From positions 1 through 9,585 of the forward strand of contig CAJMLC010000069.1 of NCBI GenBank assembly GCA_905214155.1: a stretch of DNA of 9,585 bases, read 5' to 3'. This document shows positions 7,474 through 9,585 of this stretch, in pieces (position 1 is the first letter of the stretch; each line of letters begins with the position of its first letter). Made by a program: the position numbers and the translations under genes. The DNA is from an uncultured bacterium. GTDB lineage: Bacteria; Bacillota; Clostridia; Oscillospirales; Oscillospiraceae. The notes beneath the pieces are model-generated. The model was not told the origin of the DNA, made no database searches, and saw only the letters and a program-made list of their open reading frames with translations.

Positions 7474-8303
7474 TGTCCGTCGACCTCCTCCTTGCGGCGG
7501 CGCCCTTCGTCCAGCAGAGCCGTCAGGCCCGGCAGGTCGTCCTGCTCCATCGCAAGCTCGTATTTTTGCAGATTTTCGATCAGGATGTTCAGTTCCCGCA
7601 TCAGGAAATCCTTGTTTTCCAGAAATAGCTCCGCCCACATCTGCGGATTCAGCCACGCGACGCGCGTCAGATCCTTATAGCTCCCGGCGGAAAAGCCCTT
7701 GTGGCTGCCCGCGGTCGGGCTTTTGATGTAGGCGTTCGAGACGACGTGCGCCATCTGCGAGGTGAAGGCGATCATCTCGTCGTGCTTCTCCGCCGTCGTG
7801 ACCGAAAAGCGTCCGAAGCCCGCCGGAGCCAGCAGCTCCTTCACGCGGGAGAGCAGCTCGATGTTGTTGAAGTCCGCCGGAACGAGCACCATCGGCGCGC
7901 CGTGGTACATGGTCGCCGTGGCGTATTTGAAGCCGGAGTTGTGCGTGCCTGCCATCGGGTGTCCGCCGAGGTAGGTGAAGCCGTACTGCTCCGCCAGCGG
8001 GAAGCAGGCTTCGCAGACGACGCGCTTCGTGCCGCAGCAGTCGATCACGACCGGCTTTTTTCCGATTTTTGCGCCGTGTTTTTGCAGATATTCCACCGCC
8101 GCGCGGGGATAGACCGCGATCAAAATGAGGTCACAGCTTGCCAGTGCATCCTCGGTCAGTTCCCCGTTCACCGCGCCCTGGAGCTTGGCAAAGTCCAGCA
8201 TCTGGCGGTCGATGTCCGCAGCCAGCACCTCCCAGCCCGCAGCGTGATACGCCTTGGCGAACGAGCCGCCGATCAGGCCGAGGCCGACGATCCCGACTCT
8301 CAT
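7470..8303 (-). CDS. tyrA: Prephenate dehydrogenase
   Basis: TyrA oxidatively decarboxylates prephenate to 4-hydroxyphenylpyruvate, the tyrosine branch. The 277-residue protein opens with a Rossmann NAD(P) site, GLGLIGGSF (7-15). An acidic residue at the end of the second strand (Asp30, in AADID) favours NAD. The family motif GGHPMAG lies at 113-119. TSQMAH (181-186) and the DLTR segment (211-214) match the conserved His and Arg regions of the helical catalytic half. It is about 90 residues shorter than the Bacillus subtilis form because it ends without a C-terminal ACT domain, and it has no fused chorismate mutase. Direct feedback inhibition by tyrosine through an ACT domain is therefore not expected; control would come from DAHP synthase and the attenuator. 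The gene overlaps aroF and aroB by four bases each. Arogenate as substrate cannot be excluded from sequence. Confidence 0.94.
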   Translation of the reverse strand: MRVGIVGLGLIGGSFAKAYHAAGWEVLAADIDRQMLDFAKLQGAVNGELTEDALASCDLILIAVYPRAAVEYLQKHGAKIGKKPVVIDCCGTKRVVCEACFPLAEQYGFTYLGGHPMAGTHNSGFKYATATMYHGAPMVLVPADFNNIELLSRVKELLAPAGFGRFSVTTAEKHDEMIAFTSQMAHVVSNAYIKSPTAGSHKGFSAGSYKDLTRVAWLNPQMWAELFLENKDFLMRELNILIENLQKYELAMEQDDLPGLTALLDEGRRRKEEVDGH

Positions 8304-9304
8304 GCCATGACCGCCTTTCGGACCTCGGCGACCTTTTTCGCCAGCTCGTCATACTGCTCCGGACGGAGCGACTGTGCGCCGTCGCAGAGGGCGTGGATGG
8401 GGTCGTTGTGGACCTCGATGATCAGGCCGTCCGCGCCGCCCGCCGTCGCGGCCAGCGCCATCGGCGGAACGAGGCGGTTGATGCCGGTGGCGTGGCTCGG
8501 GTCGACGATGACCGGCAGGTGCGACAGCTCATGCAGCATGGGCACAGCCGCGAGGTCGAGCGTGTTGCGCGTGTAATCATCAAACGTGCGGATGCCGCGT
8601 TCGCAGAGGATGACCTGCTCGTTGCCGCTGGCCATGATGTATTCCGCGCTCATCAGCAGCTCTTTGAGCGTGTTGGCCAGGCCGCGCTTGAGCAGGATGG
8701 GCTTGTTCGTCTTGCCAAGCTCGCGCAGCAAATCAAAATTCTGCATGTTCCGCGCGCCGACCTGAAGCACGTCGACGTCGTCGAACAGCGGAAGATCGGT
8801 GATGCTCATGATCTCGGTGACGATGGGCAAGCCGGTCTCCTGCCGGGCGATCTTCAAAAGCTCCAGCCCCTCAGCCTTGAGGCCAGCAAAGTCATAGGGA
8901 GACGTACGCGGCTTGAACGCGCCGCCGCGCAGCATGTTCGCGCCGGAGGCTTTGACGGCCTTGGCCACGGCGACGATCTGCTCCTCGGTCTCGACGGAGC
9001 AAGGCCCCGCGATCATGCAGAAGCTGCCGCCGCCGATCTTCACATCGCCGACCTGCACGACCGTGTCGTCGGGGTGGTATTTGCGGTTGCAGCACTTGAA
9101 CGGCTCGGTCACACGCTTGACACTGTCGACGATGTCGAGGCTGGAGACGAGGTCCATATCGACGCACGTCGTGTCGCCGACGAGGCCAAGGATCGTCTGA
9201 TAACTGCCCTCGGAGACGTGGATGTTCAGGCCAAGATTTTTCAGCCAGCTGATGAGCTGGTCACGGCTCTCCTTGGCGACGCCGTGCTTCAAGACTACGA
9301 CCAT
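8300..9304 (-). CDS. aroF: 3-deoxy-7-phosphoheptulonate (DAHP) synthase, type I-beta with N-terminal regulatory domain
   Basis: This enzyme condenses PEP with erythrose-4-phosphate to DAHP, the committed first step of the shikimate pathway, in the cytoplasm. The 334-residue protein has a small N-terminal ferredoxin-like domain (about residues 1-70), as in the Thermotoga-type enzyme, where it binds Tyr or Phe for feedback inhibition. The (beta/alpha)8 catalytic barrel follows. Visible motifs are MIAGPCSVE (97-105), LRGGAFKPRTSPYDF (125-139), QVGARN (181-186), LLKRG (204-208), ERGIRTF (235-241), VDPSHATG (267-274) and EVHNDP (297-302). The likely metal ligands are Cys102, His271, Glu297 and Asp308. 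The ATG start is fixed by AGGAGG eight bases upstream (9318-9313). It is the first enzyme gene after the attenuator, and its TGA overlaps the tyrA ATG (ATGA). Allosteric control by Tyr/Phe is inferred from the domain. Confidence 0.96.
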   Translation of the reverse strand: MVVVLKHGVAKESRDQLISWLKNLGLNIHVSEGSYQTILGLVGDTTCVDMDLVSSLDIVDSVKRVTEPFKCCNRKYHPDDTVVQVGDVKIGGGSFCMIAGPCSVETEEQIVAVAKAVKASGANMLRGGAFKPRTSPYDFAGLKAEGLELLKIARQETGLPIVTEIMSITDLPLFDDVDVLQVGARNMQNFDLLRELGKTNKPILLKRGLANTLKELLMSAEYIMASGNEQVILCERGIRTFDDYTRNTLDLAAVPMLHELSHLPVIVDPSHATGINRLVPPMALAATAGGADGLIIEVHNDPIHALCDGAQSLRPEQYDELAKKVAEVRKAVMA

Positions 9305-9318
9305 AATGTTATCCTCCT

Positions 9319-9330
9319 GATTTTCCGGAA
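9319..9330. repeat. Third copy of the operator half-site, next to the aroF ribosome-binding site
   Basis: GATTTTCCGGAA here is identical over 12 bases to 9528-9539, the promoter-proximal arm of the inverted repeat around the -35. The other arm, 9546-9555, is its inverted partner over ten bases. The copy ends one base from the AGGAGG Shine-Dalgarno of aroF (9318-9313) and contains the self-complementary TTCCGGAA. It may be an auxiliary DNA-binding site about 200 bp from the main one, or an RNA element beside the ribosome-binding site. A match of this length within 281 bases is unlikely by chance but has not been tested statistically. Confidence 0.5.
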
Positions 9331-9345
9331 GTTGTTTATTTCATG

Positions 9346-9379
9346 AAAAAACGCTGCACAGGCTGGGCCTGTGCAGCGT
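9346..9379 (-). terminator. Intrinsic terminator in the leader (attenuator)
   Basis: On the minus strand ACGCTGCACAGGC (9379-9367) and GCCTGTGCAGCGT (9363-9351) form a perfect 13-bp stem with a 3-base loop. The stem runs into six consecutive T residues (9351-9346). It lies downstream of the promoter and leader peptide and 42 bases before the aroF start, so it must be read through for any enzyme to be made. It is therefore an attenuator and not the end of an upstream gene. The antiterminator pairing uses its 5' arm. Confidence 0.9.
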
Positions 9380-9424
9380 CGAAAGACTTTTTTAGCTCCC
9401 GAATTTTTGCAACACAAATCAGCC
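9361..9424 (-). promoter_or_regulatory. Antiterminator pairing of the attenuator
   Basis: Segment GGCTGATTTGTGTTGC (9424-9409), just after the leader stop codon, can pair with GCTGCACAGGCCCAGCC (9377-9361), which contains the 5' arm and loop of the terminator. GGCTG matches CAGCC and TGTG matches CACA in Watson-Crick pairs. Two further U-G wobbles, another wobble and a terminal GC/GC match extend it, interrupted by a small internal loop and one mismatch. This pairing excludes the terminator. It competes with the 9411-9403 arm of the upstream structure. A ribosome stalled at codons 10-14 would free this segment, whereas a ribosome reaching the stop codon would cover part of it. The energetics have not been computed. 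Confidence 0.65.
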
Positions 9425-9444
9425 TTACTATGGATTCATAGTAA
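9425..9444 (-). promoter_or_regulatory. Leader pause hairpin at the end of the leader peptide gene
   Basis: On the minus strand TTACTATG (9444-9437) and CATAGTAA (9432-9425) form a perfect 8-bp stem with a 4-base loop. It overlaps the last codons and the stop of the leader peptide. It sits inside a longer-range pairing of ATTTTTGCA (9466-9458) with TGCAAAAAT (9411-9403), a perfect 9-bp match. Together these look like the 1:2 or pause structure of an attenuator, which forms when no ribosome occupies the aromatic codons and lets RNA polymerase wait for the leading ribosome. The base pairing is read directly from the sequence; the pausing role is inferred. Confidence 0.7.
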
Positions 9445-9484
9445 AGTAGTAAAAGTATGCAAAAATGATGGAAGCGTTCGTCAT
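9428..9484 (-). CDS. Phe/Tyr-rich attenuator leader peptide
   Basis: This is an 18-codon ORF, MTNASIIFAYFYYFTMNP, ending in TAG. It starts at an ATG nine bases after a good Shine-Dalgarno (AGAGG, 9498-9494). Six of its 18 residues are Phe or Tyr, five of them consecutive (YFYYF, codons 10-14, 9457-9443), with another Phe at codon 8. It lies between the promoter and an intrinsic terminator ahead of aroF. That is the position and composition of classical amino acid operon leader peptides such as the E. coli pheA leader. The peptide is not expected to function itself: ribosome stalling at the aromatic codons when Phe- or Tyr-tRNA is scarce would decide which RNA structure forms downstream. There are no Trp codons, so tryptophan is not predicted to be sensed. 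It is too short for routine gene callers. Confidence 0.88.
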   Translation of the reverse strand: MTNASIIFAYFYYFTMNP

Positions 9485-9517
9485 GTCAAAAATCCTCTTG
9501 TCGATTTATGATATTTA

Positions 9518-9545
9518 ACTATAGCACGATTTTCCGGAATGTCAA
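9518..9545 (-). promoter_or_regulatory. Sigma-A-type promoter of the aromatic amino acid operon
   Basis: On the minus strand a perfect -35 hexamer TTGACA (9545-9540) is followed by a 16-base spacer and the -10 hexamer TATAGT (9523-9518), one mismatch from consensus. A TG one base upstream of the -10 (9526-9525) makes it an extended -10. Transcription should start near 9511, about a dozen bases before the leader-peptide Shine-Dalgarno. The -35 lies between the arms of an inverted repeat. It is the only promoter I can support in the window, and it would drive the leader peptide and all nine genes. The start site is inferred from spacing. Confidence 0.85.
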
Positions 9546-9556
9546 CCGGAAAATCG
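9527..9556. promoter_or_regulatory. Inverted repeat around the -35 box, candidate operator
   Basis: CGATTTTCCGG (9527-9537) and CCGGAAAATCG (9546-9556) form a perfect 11-bp inverted repeat separated by 8 bases. The -35 hexamer occupies most of the spacer, and the inner arm lies in the -35/-10 spacer. A dimeric protein bound here would block RNA polymerase, so a repressor site is the natural reading. The regulator is not encoded in this window and I do not recognise the motif. The repeat is upstream of the expected transcription start, so it does not act as an RNA hairpin in this transcript. Confidence 0.55.
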
Positions 9557-9585
9557 CCGATTTTTGCAGTTCTTCGAAGTCCTAG

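Noticed and set aside
7474..7656. N-terminal extension of aroB to the upstream ATG
   Set aside because: The extra 61 residues lie inside tyrA, resemble no dehydroquinate synthase, and are Gly/Arg/Ala-rich. The TTG at 7473 has a good SD and gives the normal length.
8138..9346. 402-codon plus-strand frame opposite aroF and tyrA
   Set aside because: It covers two well-supported minus-strand genes, shows no family motif and runs into the attenuator region. It is an antisense shadow.
9346..9379. Leader hairpin as the terminator of a plus-strand gene arriving from the left
   Set aside because: No plus-strand gene ends there. The run of Ts directly follows the stem only on the minus strand; on the plus side the T-run begins several bases after the stem.
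9305..9511. T-box riboswitch or TRAP-type leader
   Set aside because: There is no T-box antiterminator consensus on the minus strand and no array of GAG/UAG repeats. The leader is short and organised around a translated peptide.
1..9585. Mobile elements, CRISPR arrays, tRNA or rRNA genes
   Set aside because: I looked for transposase or integrase motifs, regularly spaced repeats, and tRNA or rRNA signatures on both strands and found none. Nearly every base belongs to the operon or its control region.

Overview
The window is one long, tightly packed operon for phenylalanine and tyrosine synthesis. All of it is on the minus strand, so it reads from the right end of the window to the left. The DNA is GC-rich with strong Shine-Dalgarno sites. 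The protein types are a short type I-beta DAHP synthase with an N-terminal regulatory domain, an AroE-AroK fusion, a type II dehydroquinase and a chorismate synthase with a GQSH motif. Together they suggest a high-GC clostridial Firmicute, perhaps an Oscillospiraceae-like gut bacterium. That placement is inferred from protein character and was not tested.

Layout in transcription order. 9585-9305 is the control region: a promoter with its -35 box inside an 11-bp inverted repeat, then a transcribed leader. The leader holds an 18-codon peptide gene (9484-9428) with a YFYYF block, mutually exclusive RNA pairings, and an intrinsic terminator (9379-9346) placed before the first enzyme gene. Then come aroF (9304-8300), tyrA (8303-7470), aroB (7473-6415, TTG start), aroA (6418-5159), aroC (5162-4092), pheA (4095-2947), a fused aroE-aroK gene (2946-1723), aroQ (1726-1295) and a class I/II aminotransferase (1298-117). 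A strong intrinsic terminator (106-78) closes the operon. Bases 1-77 hold nothing I can assign.

The nine structural genes supply all seven shikimate-pathway steps from erythrose-4-phosphate and PEP to chorismate (AroF, AroB, AroQ, AroE, AroK, AroA, AroC). They also supply both branches from chorismate to phenylpyruvate (PheA) and hydroxyphenylpyruvate (TyrA), and a transaminase that could make the final amino acids. No tryptophan-branch gene is present. Seven of the eight gene junctions are four-base stop/start overlaps (ATGA, TTGA or GTGA) and the eighth is an exact abutment (TGAATG), so the genes are probably translationally coupled.

The most interesting part is the leader. Peptide MTNASIIFAYFYYFTMNP, an anti-antiterminator pairing that overlaps its codons, an alternative antiterminator pairing and a terminator with a U-tract together have the full architecture of ribosome-mediated transcription attenuation sensing charged Phe and Tyr tRNAs. 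Firmicutes more often use T-box or protein-based control for such genes, and I see no T-box here. A second possible layer is the palindrome at the promoter, one arm of which recurs as a 12-base exact copy just upstream of the aroF ribosome-binding site.
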